Of a stretch of DNA of 64,000 nucleotides, positions 49,205 to 58,984 are shown piece by piece. The notes beneath the pieces are model-generated. The model was not told the DNA's origin. It searched no databases and worked only from the letters and a program-made list of their open reading frames with translations. The DNA is taken from positions 1,597,501 through 1,661,500 of the forward strand of contig NZ_QFFF01000001.1 in NCBI RefSeq assembly GCF_003129465.1. The letters run 5' to 3'. Position 1 is the first letter of the stretch. The number at the start of each line of letters is the position of its first letter. The position numbers and the translations under genes were made by a program. Origin of the DNA: Sphingosinicella humi (lineage in GTDB: Bacteria; Pseudomonadota; Alphaproteobacteria; Sphingomonadales; Sphingomonadaceae).

Positions 49205-49627
49205 ATGCGTCATCGCGTCGGCGGGCGTAAGCTCCAGCGTACTTCCAGTCACCGGGCGGCCCTGTTCCGCAACATGGCGGCCGCGCTCATCAAGCATGAG
49301 CAGATCACCACCACCACCGCCAAGGCGAAAGAGCTTCGTCCCTATGTCGAGAAGCTGATCACGCTCGCCAAGAAGGGCGGCCTCTCCAATCGTCGCCTCG
49401 CCCATTCGCGCCTGCTCGACGACACGCAGCTGAAGAAGCTGTTCGACGTGCTGGCCGATCGCTACGCCGATCGCAACGGTGGCTATACCCGCATCATCAA
49501 GGCCGGCATCCGCGCCTCGGACGCCGCGCCGATCGCCATCATCGAGCTGGTCGACCGCGATGTCGACGCCAAGGGCCAGGACAGCGGCCCCGTAATGGCC
49601 GACGAGGACGAGTTCGAGGCGGCGTAA
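49205..49627 (+). CDS. rplQ: 50S ribosomal protein bL17
   Basis: A 140-residue protein near the tunnel exit. [23 protein letters not shown] (abridged) and [22 protein letters not shown] (abridged) are family signatures; the tail is acidic. The frame is open upstream to 49124, but the conserved start follows AAAGGTAAG. It is normally directly behind rpoA; here 1.2 kb and a terminator separate them. Confidence 0.97.
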   Translation: MRHRVGGRKLQRTSSHRAALFRNMAAALIKHEQITTTTAKAKELRPYVEKLITLAKKGGLSNRRLAHSRLLDDTQLKKLFDVLADRYADRNGGYTRIIKAGIRASDAAPIAIIELVDRDVDAKGQDSGPVMADEDEFEAA

Positions 49628-49659
49628 ATACCGCCTCCTTTTCTCCATCCTGGTAAGCA

Positions 49660-49686
49660 AAGGGTCGCCCTCGGGCGGCCCTTTTC
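49660..49686. terminator. Bidirectional terminator between rplQ and a convergent lipoprotein gene
   Basis: An 11-bp stem AAGGGTCGCCC / GGGCGGCCCTT (49660-49670, 49673-49683) has a TTTTC tail on the plus strand and CCCTTTGCTT on the minus strand. It sits between convergent genes and can serve both. Confidence 0.75.
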
Positions 49687-50035
49687 ATTGGCGCGTCACG
49701 CGGATGGCGTTGCCGCGGTCGCTGGTGAGAGCGCGGGTCTCGCCGCGCCGGAAGGGCGCGGCGTAGGGCCAGCATTCGCGCGGAGCCCCTGTCCAGTAGA
49801 AGCAGAGGTTGCGGTTCTCGACCGACCAGCGGCCCGTGACGACGCTCTCGCCGAAGGCGGCGCGGACGGTGCCGTCGCCCTGGAAGAGCAAGTGCGTGAT
49901 CTGGCCGCGCGACGTCTGCATCCTCAGCGCCTCGCCGACCAGCTCGTCACCGGCGCGGCCCATCCCCAAGGTGGCGCAGCCGCCGAGCGTGAGGGCGCCG
50001 AGGAGGAGGGCGAGAAGGGAGTGGCGCATCTTCAT
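49685..50035 (-). CDS. Small lipoprotein, hypothetical
   Basis: A 116-residue lipoprotein with signal MKMRHSLLALLLGALTLGGC. The mature part has ITHLLFQGDGTVRAAFGE, GRWSVENRNLCFYWTG and APRECWPY: two cysteines and a beta-rich calycin-like pattern. Function unknown. The larger open frame to 50293 is not used, since the signal starts here, after GGAAAGGAAG. Confidence 0.7.
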   Translation of the reverse strand: MKMRHSLLALLLGALTLGGCATLGMGRAGDELVGEALRMQTSRGQITHLLFQGDGTVRAAFGESVVTGRWSVENRNLCFYWTGAPRECWPYAAPFRRGETRALTSDRGNAIRVTRQ

Positions 50036-50164
50036 CTTCCTTTCCGGTGCTAAGAGCGTTTCGGTGCAGTAAGGGTTCCGTGGGCCGGCGCAAGGCACCC
50101 CTTCTCCGGTGGTCATGGATCGGAAGCGCCGGCGGACCGCGTTGCCCACCGCAAGGAGGCGCGA

Positions 50165-50944
50165 ATGCTCGAATTTCTTCCCACCACCGACTCCGCCATC
50201 GCGGTCCGCATCGACGGCCGCGTGGAGGCGCGCGATTTCGGCGCCGTGCTGGACCGTGTCGAGGCCTCGCTGTCGGCGCGGGAGCGGACGCACTTCTATG
50301 TGGAGGTAGAGGCGCTTTCCGGCGTCGATATGGACGGCATGGGCGCCTATGTCGTCCGCGCCACCGGTTTGCTCGGCCGGCTGGAGCGGTTTGGCCGCAT
50401 CGCCGTGGTCGCGGATCAGTCCTGGATCCGGTGGGCCGCCCGGATCGAGAGCGCGTTGCTGCCCAAGGTTCGCTACGAGACCTTCATCCTAGCCGAGCGC
50501 GAACAGGCGCTCGCCTGGGTCGAGGGCAAGGTCGAGCACCCCCACCGCCCGGCGCTCAAGATCATCGACACGGACAAGCCGGACGTGCTCGGCTTCGAGA
50601 TCGACGGAAGGGTCACCGTGCAGGAACTCGAGGCGCTGGTCCGCGCCTTCCAGCCGGCGCTGGATCGCGGCGAGCCTTTGCGCGTCGTCGGCCGCGTGCG
50701 CGACTTCGGCGGTGTCGAGATGTCGGCTTACGCCAATCGCGACTATTTCGAGATGAAATCGCGCATGCTTCGCCATGTCGAACGCTATGCCGTGGTCGGC
50801 GGACCGGACTGGTTGAAGTCATGGATCGCGATGCTCGACCCGCTCTTCCGCGTGGACATGCGGCATTTCCAGGCGGACGAGGAGGCGCAGGCCTGGGCAT
50901 GGGTCGGCGCCTCGCCGACGGGAGAAAGGCCCGCCGTCGCCTAG
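50165..50944 (+). CDS. Tandem SpoIIAA-like (STAS/SEC14-type) protein
   Basis: A 259-residue soluble protein made of two homologous halves (about 1-122 and 130-250). Each contains a GRVEARDFGAVLDRV / GRVTVQELEALVRAF-type start, an FGRIAVVADQSWIRWAARIES / YAVVGGPDWLKSWIAMLDP middle and an ALAWVEG / AWAWVGA end. This matches the SpoIIAA-like domain (PF11964 type), usually found singly. Function unknown; related domains bind lipids or signal in the cytoplasm. The ribosome site is AAGGAGG. Confidence 0.7.
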   Translation: MLEFLPTTDSAIAVRIDGRVEARDFGAVLDRVEASLSARERTHFYVEVEALSGVDMDGMGAYVVRATGLLGRLERFGRIAVVADQSWIRWAARIESALLPKVRYETFILAEREQALAWVEGKVEHPHRPALKIIDTDKPDVLGFEIDGRVTVQELEALVRAFQPALDRGEPLRVVGRVRDFGGVEMSAYANRDYFEMKSRMLRHVERYAVVGGPDWLKSWIAMLDPLFRVDMRHFQADEEAQAWAWVGASPTGERPAVA

Positions 50945-51013
50945 CCAGGCGCCGGCTCGCATCGGCTCGCACGCCGCCGGTTGCGGGGCGGCGGCGCTTT
51001 GCTATGCGGGGCC

Positions 51014-52096
51014 ATGCGTATCTGGATGAAGCGCCTCGGCGCGGCGCTGCTGTTCCTCGTCATGGGGCTGTGCTTCGCCCCAACCCTGGTGCCGCCCTTC
51101 CTCGACCGCATCTATTATGATGGCCCTGCGAGCGGCCATTATGACGGCGAGCGCTTCTTCAATCCGGGCGGCAACGCGGCGGAGGTCGAGGTGCACGAGC
51201 GGGGACGGCTGTCATTCCTGATCGGCGGATCGACCGGCGCGGCGGCGGAATGGCCGGACCGGGTGCCGGTCAGGCAGACGGTGCCGCCGCGACGGGTGGA
51301 GGGTGAGGCGATGCGCGTCACCTGGATCGGCCATGCGACGGTGCTGGTCCAGACCCGCGGCCTCAACATCCTCACCGATCCGGTCTGGTCCGAGCGGGTG
51401 TCGCCCTTCTCCTTCATTGGGCCCATGCGGGTGCGGGCCCCGGGCGTGCGGTTCGAGGACCTGCCGCCGATCGACCTCGTGCTCGTCAGCCACAATCATT
51501 ACGATCATCTCGATCTGGCGACGCTCAAGCGGCTGTGGAAGCGGGACCGGCCGCTGATCCTCACCGGCCTCGGCAACGACACGATCCTCAAGGACGAGGG
51601 GATCGAGGCGACGGCGCTGGATTGGGGCGGGCGCGCTCGAGTGACCGACGGCGTCGAGGTGATGGTGGAGCGCAACCATCATTGGAGCTCGCGCTGGGGC
51701 ACCGATCGGAACCGTGCCTTGTGGTCGGCCTTCACGGTGACGCTCCCGGGCGGAAACATCTACTTCGCCGGAGACACCGGCTGGGGCGACGGAAGCTGGG
51801 CGACGGAAGCGGCGGCGCACGGGCCGTTCCGCCTGGCCCTGATCCCGATCGGCGCATATGAGCCGCGCGATTTCATGGCGGTGAACCACATCAATCCGGA
51901 AGAGGCGATGCGGCTCTTCGATCAGCTCGATCCGGCGGCGGCGCTGGGCATCCATTGGGGCACGTTCCAGCTCACCTGGGAGCCGATCGACGATCCGCTG
52001 CGCCGGCTGGAGGCGCTGAAGAGGACGAGGGCAGGCGCGCGGGACCGTTTCGTGACGGTCGAGGCGGGCGGATCGTTCGAGGTGCCCGGCCTCTAG
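51014..52096 (+). CDS. NAPE-PLD/UlaG-like MBL-fold metallo-hydrolase
   Basis: A 360-residue protein with an N-terminal membrane anchor (about 6-28) and a metallo-beta-lactamase fold. VTWIGHATVLVQTRGLNILTDPVWSERVSP (abridged) and the metal motif SHNHYDHLD are characteristic of the group that includes N-acylphosphatidylethanolamine phospholipase D, followed by AGDTGWGD and HWGTFQLTWEP. It may act on envelope lipids; the substrate is not proven. ATG at 51014 or 51026 could start it. Confidence 0.8.
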   Translation: MRIWMKRLGAALLFLVMGLCFAPTLVPPFLDRIYYDGPASGHYDGERFFNPGGNAAEVEVHERGRLSFLIGGSTGAAAEWPDRVPVRQTVPPRRVEGEAMRVTWIGHATVLVQTRGLNILTDPVWSERVSPFSFIGPMRVRAPGVRFEDLPPIDLVLVSHNHYDHLDLATLKRLWKRDRPLILTGLGNDTILKDEGIEATALDWGGRARVTDGVEVMVERNHHWSSRWGTDRNRALWSAFTVTLPGGNIYFAGDTGWGDGSWATEAAAHGPFRLALIPIGAYEPRDFMAVNHINPEEAMRLFDQLDPAAALGIHWGTFQLTWEPIDDPLRRLEALKRTRAGARDRFVTVEAGGSFEVPGL

Positions 52097-52103
52097 GGTC
52101 CGT

Positions 52104-52418
52104 CTAAGCGGCGACGTTGAACGCGCCTATCCTCTCCTCCCGGACGGTCAGCGCCGCGCATTGCTCGTCCAGCGCCCGGTAGGCCTCGCCGGCTGCGGCC
52201 TTAAACGCCTCGAAGTCAGACCACGATCGCCACCGATCGAGCGTTATGTATATTCCGCCGCCGCCCGCCAGCAGCTCGGTTTCGATGAAGCCTTCAGCGG
52301 TAGCGAACAGCCGCGCCCAGTCGCCGTCGCGGCCGTAGACACGCTCGAAGGCCTCGCGATTGGCATCGGCGACTTCGTACCGCCAGACGACCACGAAGGG
52401 GCCAGTGGCGCCGATCAT
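52104..52418 (-). CDS. ABM-domain protein (monooxygenase-like fold)
   Basis: A 104-residue dimeric alpha-beta barrel protein: FVVVWRYEVADANREAFERVYG, WARLFATAEGFIETELLAG and YITLDRWRSWSDFEAFKAA. It shares the fold, not close sequence, with the protein encoded after dnaN. The frame extends upstream into a repeat element (52447-52528), which is why the ATG at 52418 is preferred. Convergent with the MBL-fold gene. Confidence 0.7.
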   Translation of the reverse strand: MIGATGPFVVVWRYEVADANREAFERVYGRDGDWARLFATAEGFIETELLAGGGGIYITLDRWRSWSDFEAFKAAAGEAYRALDEQCAALTVREERIGAFNVAA

Positions 52419-52446
52419 GCCTGGTCCTTCTCGCTGAAAGCGGCCC

Positions 52447-52528
52447 TCATTGCGAGCGGAGCGAAGCCATCCAGTGCGGCGAATAGGCAAGCCTGGATGG
52501 CTTCGTCGCTTTGCTCCTCGCAACGACG
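52447..52528. repeat. Inverted-repeat element, second copy of the TCATTGCGAG family
   Basis: An 82-bp element with ends TCATTGCGAG and CTCGCAACGACG and inner inverted segments GAAGCCATCCAG / CTGGATGGCTTC. It matches the arrangement at 13587-13662 with compensatory changes in the stem (CAATCC/GGATTG there, CATCC/GGATG here). It lies in the gap between the ABM gene and a DUF3617 gene. Confidence 0.6.
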
Positions 52529-52550
52529 GATCGGCGAGCTTCTCTGCGCC

Positions 52551-53081
52551 TCAGCCGACGCATTCGCCGACGCGTTCGCCGCTGGTGCGGGCCTTGACGG
52601 TCATGGTGACGCCGCCCGGCAGGCCGCCCGTCTCCATGTCCATCGTCATGTCATAGGCTTCGTCGCTGTAGGTGCCGTCCATCTTCATCACCATCGTGCC
52701 CGGGAGCTGGCCGCCGGTGCAGGTCATGGTGCCGGTCATCCGGCCGTCCTGCATCGACCAGTCCTGATAGGTGCAGTCGCTGGTCTTCTGGACGGCGAGG
52801 AAATTGGCGTTGGGCTGGGCCGCCTGCTCGGGCGTGATGCAGTTGCTAACCGTGGTCTTCTGGCCGACCATCTGCGCCAGGGCTTCCTCCGGCACGCCCG
52901 GCGCGCTCGCCGAGATGATCTCGTTGGTGGCCTCCCACTGGCCCGGCTGGATCTTCATGTCGGCGAGCTGTTCGGCGACTTCTTCGGCGGACATGTCTCC
53001 GCCCTCCTGCTTGGGGGCGTCGAACAGGTTGCAGCCGGCAAGGGGAAGGAGAGCGGCGAAGGTGAAGGCGGCTAGTCTCAT
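52551..53081 (-). CDS. DUF3617 lipoprotein
   Basis: A 176-residue lipoprotein (signal MRLAAFTFAALLPLAGC). The DUF3617 pattern is clear: IQPGQWEATNEI, SNCITPEQA, CTYQDWSMQDGRMTGTMTCTG (abridged) and GERVGEC with paired cysteines. The family is common in sphingomonads; the function is unknown. A paralogue is encoded at 55362-55868. It sits 19 bp after the M20 amidohydrolase gene on the same strand, so they may be co-transcribed. Confidence 0.8.
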   Translation of the reverse strand: MRLAAFTFAALLPLAGCNLFDAPKQEGGDMSAEEVAEQLADMKIQPGQWEATNEIISASAPGVPEEALAQMVGQKTTVSNCITPEQAAQPNANFLAVQKTSDCTYQDWSMQDGRMTGTMTCTGGQLPGTMVMKMDGTYSDEAYDMTMDMETGGLPGGVTMTVKARTSGERVGECVG

Positions 53082-53100
53082 AGTAGGAAACTCCTGAAGA

Positions 53101-54441
53101 TCATTGCGCGGCGGCCGAAGCGCGGGCGGGAGAGAGAAGGTCGAGCACGGCGACCGTCATCGCCTCGGTGCCGAGGCGGACGGAAGGTTCGGGCTCGATC
53201 TTGAAGAGCGGCGAATGGTGGGACGGAATCGGAGGCCCGCCATTTTCGGACGCGTCGATCTCCGCCTGGGGCGTGCCGCCGACGGCGAAATAGGCACCGG
53301 GGACGCCAAGCTCCGGCTGGACGAAATAGGCAAAGTCTTCCGCGCCCATGCCTTCGCGCGGTTCGGAGTGGAGCACGTCCTTGCCGAACGCGCGTTGGAA
53401 GGCCTCGCGCATGCGGGCGGTGAGTTCGGCATCGTTCATCGTCGCCGGCGTGGATTCGCGGCTGACCTTCACCTCCGGCAGCTTGGCGTCGGGCAGGCCA
53501 TTCATCCGGCCGACATTGACGGCGATGCGCTTGATGCCCTGCAGCAACGTCTGCCGCGTCTCCTCATCGTCGGAGCGGACGGTGAGCTGCATCTCGGCGC
53601 GGTCGGAGATGATGTTGTGCTTGAGGCCCGAGTGGAAGGCGCCGACGGTGACGACGCCGGGCTTCAGCGGAGAAATCTCGCGGCTGACCAGGGTCTGGAG
53701 TGCCATGATGACCTCGGCCCCCATCACGATCGGGTCCTTGCCGGTATGGGGACTGGCGCCGTGCGCGCCGACGCCGTGGATGATGATGTCGACGCTGTCG
53801 GACGAGGAGGCGTTGAGGCCCGGTTCCATGATAAGCTTGCCGGTCGGGGTGCCGGAGGAGACATGGAAGGCCAACGCATAGTCGGGCTTGGGAAAGCGGG
53901 TGTAGAGGCCGTCCTCCAGCATCTTGCGGGCGCCGCCGATCCGCTCCTCGGCGGGTTGGGCGATGAACACGATAGTGCCCTTCCAGCGATCCTTCATCGC
54001 GGCGAGGCGGCGGGCGGTGCCGATCAGCGAGGTGATATGCACGTCATGGCCGCAGGCGTGCATCACCGGCATCTTCTGGCCTTCGATGTCGACCTGGGTC
54101 GCGGTGGAGGCATAGGGAAGGCCGCTCGCCTCCTTGACTGGAAGGCCGTCCATGTCGGCGCGGACCAGCACGGTCGGGCCCTCGCCATTCTTCATGATGC
54201 CAACGACGCCGGTGCCGCCGACGCCCTCCGTCACCGTCGCTCCGGCCGCGCGGAGCTCCTTGGCGATGATCCCGGCGGTGCGGTTCTCGACGTAGCTCAG
54301 CTCCGGATTCTTGTGGAAATCGATGAACAGCGCTTCGAGATGCTCGTCGTAATCGGCCTTCACCTCGTCGGCGAAGTCCGGCGCGGCGAGCGCGGGCGCG
54401 GCGATCAGAACAGTGGCAAGAAGCAAAGGCGTCAGGCGCAT
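53101..54441 (-). CDS. Exported M20-family amidohydrolase
   Basis: A 446-residue periplasmic metalloenzyme with signal MRLTPLLLATVLIAAPALA. The M20D core shows ADMDGLPV, HACGHDVH with the metal His/Cys, AQPAEE with the catalytic Glu, GAHGASPHTGKDPI in the dimerisation domain and MGAEDFAYF near the end. Relatives (hippurate hydrolase, IAA-amino acid hydrolase, N-acyl amino acid deacylase) cleave N-acyl amino acids; secretion suggests scavenging or peptide turnover outside the cytoplasm. Confidence 0.9.
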   Translation of the reverse strand: MRLTPLLLATVLIAAPALAAPDFADEVKADYDEHLEALFIDFHKNPELSYVENRTAGIIAKELRAAGATVTEGVGGTGVVGIMKNGEGPTVLVRADMDGLPVKEASGLPYASTATQVDIEGQKMPVMHACGHDVHITSLIGTARRLAAMKDRWKGTIVFIAQPAEERIGGARKMLEDGLYTRFPKPDYALAFHVSSGTPTGKLIMEPGLNASSSDSVDIIIHGVGAHGASPHTGKDPIVMGAEVIMALQTLVSREISPLKPGVVTVGAFHSGLKHNIISDRAEMQLTVRSDDEETRQTLLQGIKRIAVNVGRMNGLPDAKLPEVKVSRESTPATMNDAELTARMREAFQRAFGKDVLHSEPREGMGAEDFAYFVQPELGVPGAYFAVGGTPQAEIDASENGGPPIPSHHSPLFKIEPEPSVRLGTEAMTVAVLDLLSPARASAAAQ

Positions 54442-54647
54442 CGATCAATCCCCTCATTTTTGAGGATTGGTAGCGCCTGCTGGCGTCGCTGGCTATCCCA
54501 TTGCGCAGCCACCGACCCGCCTGCCGCTGATCTCGAACCAGCGGCGTCATAGGTCATTCGGGCAGCATAGTACGTAATGAGTCAGTTCTTGTTATGTTCT
54601 CGCTTTTGCGCTAGAGCTTTGCCACAGGTTCACGAAGAGGGAGCGTG

Positions 54648-55289
54648 ATGGGGTCGCACTCAATCCGGCGCGTCGGCGCTCGAAACCGTCGCAGGCTGAA
54701 ATGGGTCGCGCGGATCGGTGTTCCAATGACGATGGCGGTCGCCGTGTCGCTGCCCGCTCCAACGGTCCGCGCGACGCCTGCAACGCTTCCCACCCAGGCG
54801 CTGGTGTCCACATCTATGGCGACCTCGAACGCCAATGGGCAGAAGAGGGCGAGGCAAGAGGCGGCTCAGGACAAGTTCGACGAGATCGGTCCGATCCTGA
54901 ATGCGATAGGCGGTGAGGGGGCGGCGATCGTCGGCGGCGACCCCGACGGGTTGTACATCTATGCCGAGCTCGATGACGGCGCGGTCGTCGCTGGGGTGTT
55001 CAAGGACGAGGGCGAGACCGTCCGCTACTTTGAACCCACGCCGGAGCTTGTCGGCCTCCTGCACGACGCTTGGGAAGCCGAAAATTGGGATGAGGCCCTG
55101 CGGTGGGTAGTCATGGAATATGAGGTCGACGGCAGCCAGTTCGACGCCCAGTTCAGATATGCCGAAGAGCTCGATCCGAACGAGGATTCTAGGGATCGAC
55201 GTCGCGCTGCCCTCGAGGAGCGCTATGGCGGCAAGCCCGTGATCTATCCTCCCGTGCCCGAGCATTTCCAGGAAGTGACGAGCGAGTAA
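54648..55289 (+). CDS. Hypothetical protein with YezG/DUF600-like C-terminal part
   Basis: A 213-residue protein. The N-terminal 45 residues are basic, then hydrophobic (VARIGVPMTMAVAVSLP), which could be a signal or anchor. From about 60 on it is acidic: DGLYIYAELDDGAVVAGVFKDEG, then LLHDAWEAENWDEALRWVVMEYEVDGSQFDAQF (abridged) and RRRAALEERYGGKPVIYPPVPE. The late part recalls the YezG/DUF600 immunity fold, but weakly. AGAGGGAG precedes the ATG. No toxin gene lies beside it. Confidence 0.5.
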   Translation: MGSHSIRRVGARNRRRLKWVARIGVPMTMAVAVSLPAPTVRATPATLPTQALVSTSMATSNANGQKRARQEAAQDKFDEIGPILNAIGGEGAAIVGGDPDGLYIYAELDDGAVVAGVFKDEGETVRYFEPTPELVGLLHDAWEAENWDEALRWVVMEYEVDGSQFDAQFRYAEELDPNEDSRDRRRAALEERYGGKPVIYPPVPEHFQEVTSE

Positions 55290-55361
55290 CCGCGCACGGA
55301 TCAGCGCGCAGAAGTTCCTTCCCTGGACGTTGGGACGGCAGCGTTGGCGCGCCGCCTGACC

Positions 55362-55868
55362 CTATGCGTTTTGATCAGGCGCGCACTCGCCGATGCGTCG
55401 TCCGATCAACTTGGCCGCGATGCTGACATCGCCATAGGCGCCGAAATAGGTGTCGGCGCTCGCGCTGGCTTCGATGCTGTCGGCGGTGAACTTGCCGTCG
55501 ATCGTCCGCATCACCTGGCCGCCGAGATCGGGCGGCGTGCAGGCGATCGAGACGTTGATACGGCCGCGCGACATGTAGAAATTCTTATATTCGCACGTCT
55601 CGCCCTCTATCCCGGCGAACAGCGTGGCATCGGGCTTCTCGGCATCGGCCGCCGTCAGGCAATGGCTGAAGGTCGTGTGGCTTCCGACCTCTTGGTCGAG
55701 CGCCGGCTTCCCCTTGTCGGTGGCGACAAGGCGAGTGACTTCCCGTGAGATCTCCCATTGTCCCGGCTGCAGCGCCGAGGCGACTTCGACTTTCGGTGTT
55801 TCCTGGTCCGCCGTGGCGTCGGAGCAGGCGGCGGTCACAAGCAGTGGAATGAGTGCGAGCCTACGCAT
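55362..55868 (-). CDS. DUF3617 lipoprotein, second copy
   Basis: A 168-residue lipoprotein (signal MRRLALIPLLVTAAC). Conserved elements LQPGQWEISREVTRLV, FSHCLTAADAE, CEYKNFYMSRGRINVSIAC and GRRIGEC line up one to one with the gene at 52551, including the four cysteines after the lipid anchor. Diverged paralogue of unknown function. The gene is divergent from uvrB with a 70-bp gap. Confidence 0.78.
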   Translation of the reverse strand: MRRLALIPLLVTAACSDATADQETPKVEVASALQPGQWEISREVTRLVATDKGKPALDQEVGSHTTFSHCLTAADAEKPDATLFAGIEGETCEYKNFYMSRGRINVSIACTPPDLGGQVMRTIDGKFTADSIEASASADTYFGAYGDVSIAAKLIGRRIGECAPDQNA

Positions 55869-55938
55869 CCGCAATCCCCCCTAGTCGTCTTGTCCCGCCA
55901 AGGTAGCGCAGATCGGCCACCATGACCATATTGCCGCC

Positions 55939-58134
55939 ATGGCCATCCAGATTCGCACCGGTCTCGACGAGCCGGAAACCGGGACAAGCTTCGTTCCCCA
56001 CCGACCGCAGCGGCCGGAAAAGGCTGAAGGCGGCAAGCGCTTCAAGATCGTGTCGGACTATGAGCCCGCCGGCGACCAGCCGACGGCGATCAAGGAACTT
56101 GTCGAACAGATCGACGCGGGCGAGCAGACCCAGGTGCTCTTGGGCGTTACCGGCTCCGGCAAGACCTTCACCATGGCGAAGGTGATCGAAACGCTGCAGC
56201 GCCCGGCGCTGGTGCTGGCGCCGAACAAGATCCTCGCCGCCCAGCTCTACGGGGAGTTCAAGAGCTTCTTTCCGGAGAATGCCGTCGAATATTTCGTCAG
56301 CTATTACGATTATTACCAGCCGGAAGCCTACGTGCCTCGCTCGGACACGTACATCGAGAAGGAAAGCTCGGTGAACGAGGCGATCGACCGGATGCGCCAT
56401 TCGGCCACCCGGGCGCTGCTGGAGCGGGACGACGTGATCATCGTCGCCTCCGTCTCCTGCCTCTACGGCATCGGCTCGGTCGAAACCTATTCGGCGATGG
56501 TCTTCAGCCTCAAGAAGGGCGAGACGGTCGACCAGCGCGAGATCATCCGAAAGCTCGTCGCCCTCCAGTACAAGCGCAACGACCAGGCGTTCGCGCGCGG
56601 CAATTTCCGGGTGAGGGGCGACAATCTGGAGATTTTCCCCAGCCACTATGAGGACACGGCCTGGCGGATCAATTTCTTCGGCGACGAGATCGAGGAGATC
56701 GTCGAGTTCGATCCGCTGACCGGAAAGAAGGTCGCCAGCCTCGATTATGTGAAGGTCTACGCCAATTCCCACTATGTGACGCCGGGGCCGACGCTCAAAC
56801 AGGCGATGGAGGCGATCCGCCACGAGCTCGCCGAGCGGCTGAAGGAGCTTCAGGCGGAGGGCAAACTGCTGGAGGCGCAGCGGCTCGAGCAGCGTACCAA
56901 TTTCGACCTCGAGATGATCGCGGCGACCGGCTCCTGCGCCGGGATCGAGAATTACAGCCGCTTCCTTACCGGCCGCCTGCCCGGCGAGCCGCCGCCGACC
57001 CTGTTCGAATATCTGCCCGAGAACGCGCTGCTATTCGTCGACGAGAGCCACCAGACGGTGCCGCAGATCGGCGCGATGGCGCGGGGCGACCATCGGCGGA
57101 AGATCACGCTCGCCGAATATGGCTTCCGCCTGCCGAGCTGCATCGACAACCGGCCGCTGCGCTTCAACGAATGGGACGCGATGCGGCCCCAGTCGGTGGC
57201 GGTCTCGGCGACCCCCGGGCCATGGGAGATGGAGCAGACGGGCGGCGTCTTCTCCGAGCAGGTCATTCGCCCCACGGGCCTCATCGATCCGCCGGTCGAG
57301 ATCAAGCCGGTCGAGGATCAGGTCGACGACCTCATCCACGAGGCGAGGGAGACGGCGAAGAAGGGCTACCGCACTCTCGTCACCACGCTCACCAAGCGCA
57401 TGGCGGAGGATTTGACCGAGTTCCTCCACGAGGCGGGGCTGAAGGTCCGCTATATGCACTCCGACGTCGAGACCTTGGAGCGCATCGAGCTGATCCGCGA
57501 CCTTCGACTAGGCGTCTACGACGTGCTGGTGGGCATCAACCTGCTCCGCGAAGGTCTCGACATCCCCGAATGCGGCCTCGTCGCGATCTTGGATGCCGAC
57601 AAGGAGGGCTTCCTTCGCTCCGAGACCTCGCTCATCCAGACCATCGGCCGCGCCGCGCGCAACGTCGAGGGGCGCGTCATCCTCTACGCCGACCGCATCA
57701 CCGGCTCGATGGAACGGGCGCTGCGCGAAACCGATCGGCGGCGCGAGAAGCAGCGGGAATATAACGAGGCCCACGGCATCACGCCGACCACCATCAAGCG
57801 CAACATCGCCGATGTGCTCGCCGACGTGTCGCAGCGCGACAGCGTCGTCGTCGACACCGGCGACGAGGAGGCGCCCCATCTCGTCGGGCACAATCTGCGC
57901 GCCTATATCGAGGATCTTGAAAAGCGCATGCGCGCCGCCGCCGCCGACCTGGAGTTCGAGGAAGCCGGCCGCCTGCGCGACGAAATCCGCCGCCTCGAAG
58001 CCGACGAGCTCGGGCTTCCCGATCATGAGAAGAAGGCGCCGCTTATGGGGCGTTCCAACGAGGGCAAGCCCGGCACGCGCAAGACCCGCTATGGCAAGCA
58101 GCGGCAGATCAGGATGGGCAAGAGGCGGGCCTGA
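55939..58134 (+). CDS. uvrB: Excinuclease ABC subunit B
   Basis: A 731-residue helicase-like damage verifier of nucleotide excision repair. Walker A GVTGSGKT (69-76), the DNA-clamping hairpin [17 protein letters not shown], the helicase C part with [16 protein letters not shown] and QTIGRAARN, and a C-terminal UVR domain ([24 protein letters not shown], abridged) for UvrC contact are all present. An N-terminal extension of about 35 residues and a basic tail ([17 protein letters not shown]) make it longer than Escherichia coli UvrB (673). Confidence 0.97.
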   Translation: MAIQIRTGLDEPETGTSFVPHRPQRPEKAEGGKRFKIVSDYEPAGDQPTAIKELVEQIDAGEQTQVLLGVTGSGKTFTMAKVIETLQRPALVLAPNKILAAQLYGEFKSFFPENAVEYFVSYYDYYQPEAYVPRSDTYIEKESSVNEAIDRMRHSATRALLERDDVIIVASVSCLYGIGSVETYSAMVFSLKKGETVDQREIIRKLVALQYKRNDQAFARGNFRVRGDNLEIFPSHYEDTAWRINFFGDEIEEIVEFDPLTGKKVASLDYVKVYANSHYVTPGPTLKQAMEAIRHELAERLKELQAEGKLLEAQRLEQRTNFDLEMIAATGSCAGIENYSRFLTGRLPGEPPPTLFEYLPENALLFVDESHQTVPQIGAMARGDHRRKITLAEYGFRLPSCIDNRPLRFNEWDAMRPQSVAVSATPGPWEMEQTGGVFSEQVIRPTGLIDPPVEIKPVEDQVDDLIHEARETAKKGYRTLVTTLTKRMAEDLTEFLHEAGLKVRYMHSDVETLERIELIRDLRLGVYDVLVGINLLREGLDIPECGLVAILDADKEGFLRSETSLIQTIGRAARNVEGRVILYADRITGSMERALRETDRRREKQREYNEAHGITPTTIKRNIADVLADVSQRDSVVVDTGDEEAPHLVGHNLRAYIEDLEKRMRAAAADLEFEEAGRLRDEIRRLEADELGLPDHEKKAPLMGRSNEGKPGTRKTRYGKQRQIRMGKRRA

Positions 58135-58292
58135 CCCATCATTGCGATTGCGCTCCACTCGGCTGGGCGATCATGGATGCCGCGACGGCATGCGGCTGGC
58201 GATCCGGGGTTCTGCCGGCCTTGTCAGGAGAGCCAAATCAGGCTTTGAGGAGCGGTCGCATCAGCCGTCCGTCATGTTGGAGGAGAGACTTC

Positions 58293-58892
58293 ATGCCCCG
58301 CTTGGTCGCCTTTTCGGCCCTTCTGGTGCTCGCCGCCTGTGCCGACAGCGAACCGCCCGATCCGACGCCGGCGGACGATGACGGCGCCTACAACATGATC
58401 GATCCGGTCACTACTCAGGTGACGCAGGACACGGCTCCGGCCATCGGCAACTGGACGCGGACAATGCAAGACGAGCGGCCGGCGTTGGCCTTCGGGCCGA
58501 CTGGGGCGGAGCCGCTCTTCAGTCTGCGCTGCGACGACCGAGAGGGCATATTGCTCCACCGGCACGGCGTCGTCGAAACGGGCAGCGCCGGCATGATGAC
58601 GCTGACGCTGGGTGGGGACCAGCACCGGCTCGCGGTCGATCCGGTCGCGGGGCCGCCGCCGATGCTTCGCGCCACCGTGTCCGCGAACGACCCGGTCCTG
58701 GATGCGCTCGGCGCGCAGGAAAGCCCGCTCGAGCTGGAGGTCGGGGACGGACCGCCGCTGGTGCTGCCGCCCAGTCCGATGATCGGCGAGTTCATCGCGG
58801 CATGCGGCCGCGGCGAAGCCCCGCCGCTCGTCGGAAACGAGGAGGCGGACAATGCCGCGAATGCCGCCGCCCCCGCCGACGAGACGCCGTGA
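58293..58892 (+). CDS. Lipoprotein, tandem paralogue 1
   Basis: A 199-residue lipoprotein (signal MPRLVAFSALLVLAAC). The mature domain reads GNWTRTMQDERPALAFGPTG, AEPLFSLRCDDREGILLHRHG and a late LVLPPSPMIGEFIAACG, with an Asn/Ala-rich tail. The same plan recurs in the next gene, so the two are tandem duplicates. Unknown function; calycin-like beta structure is likely. GGAGGAGAG lies before the start; the frame opening at 58173 is not needed. Confidence 0.7.
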   Translation: MPRLVAFSALLVLAACADSEPPDPTPADDDGAYNMIDPVTTQVTQDTAPAIGNWTRTMQDERPALAFGPTGAEPLFSLRCDDREGILLHRHGVVETGSAGMMTLTLGGDQHRLAVDPVAGPPPMLRATVSANDPVLDALGAQESPLELEVGDGPPLVLPPSPMIGEFIAACGRGEAPPLVGNEEADNAANAAAPADETP

Positions 58893-58984
58893 CGACTATC
58901 GTTCTCAGCCTGCCCTAAATTCGGCGTTGGATCGAAAGCGAGGCTGTCGTGTTGTTCTGGGACGAGAGACGGGAGCGGTTTTCC

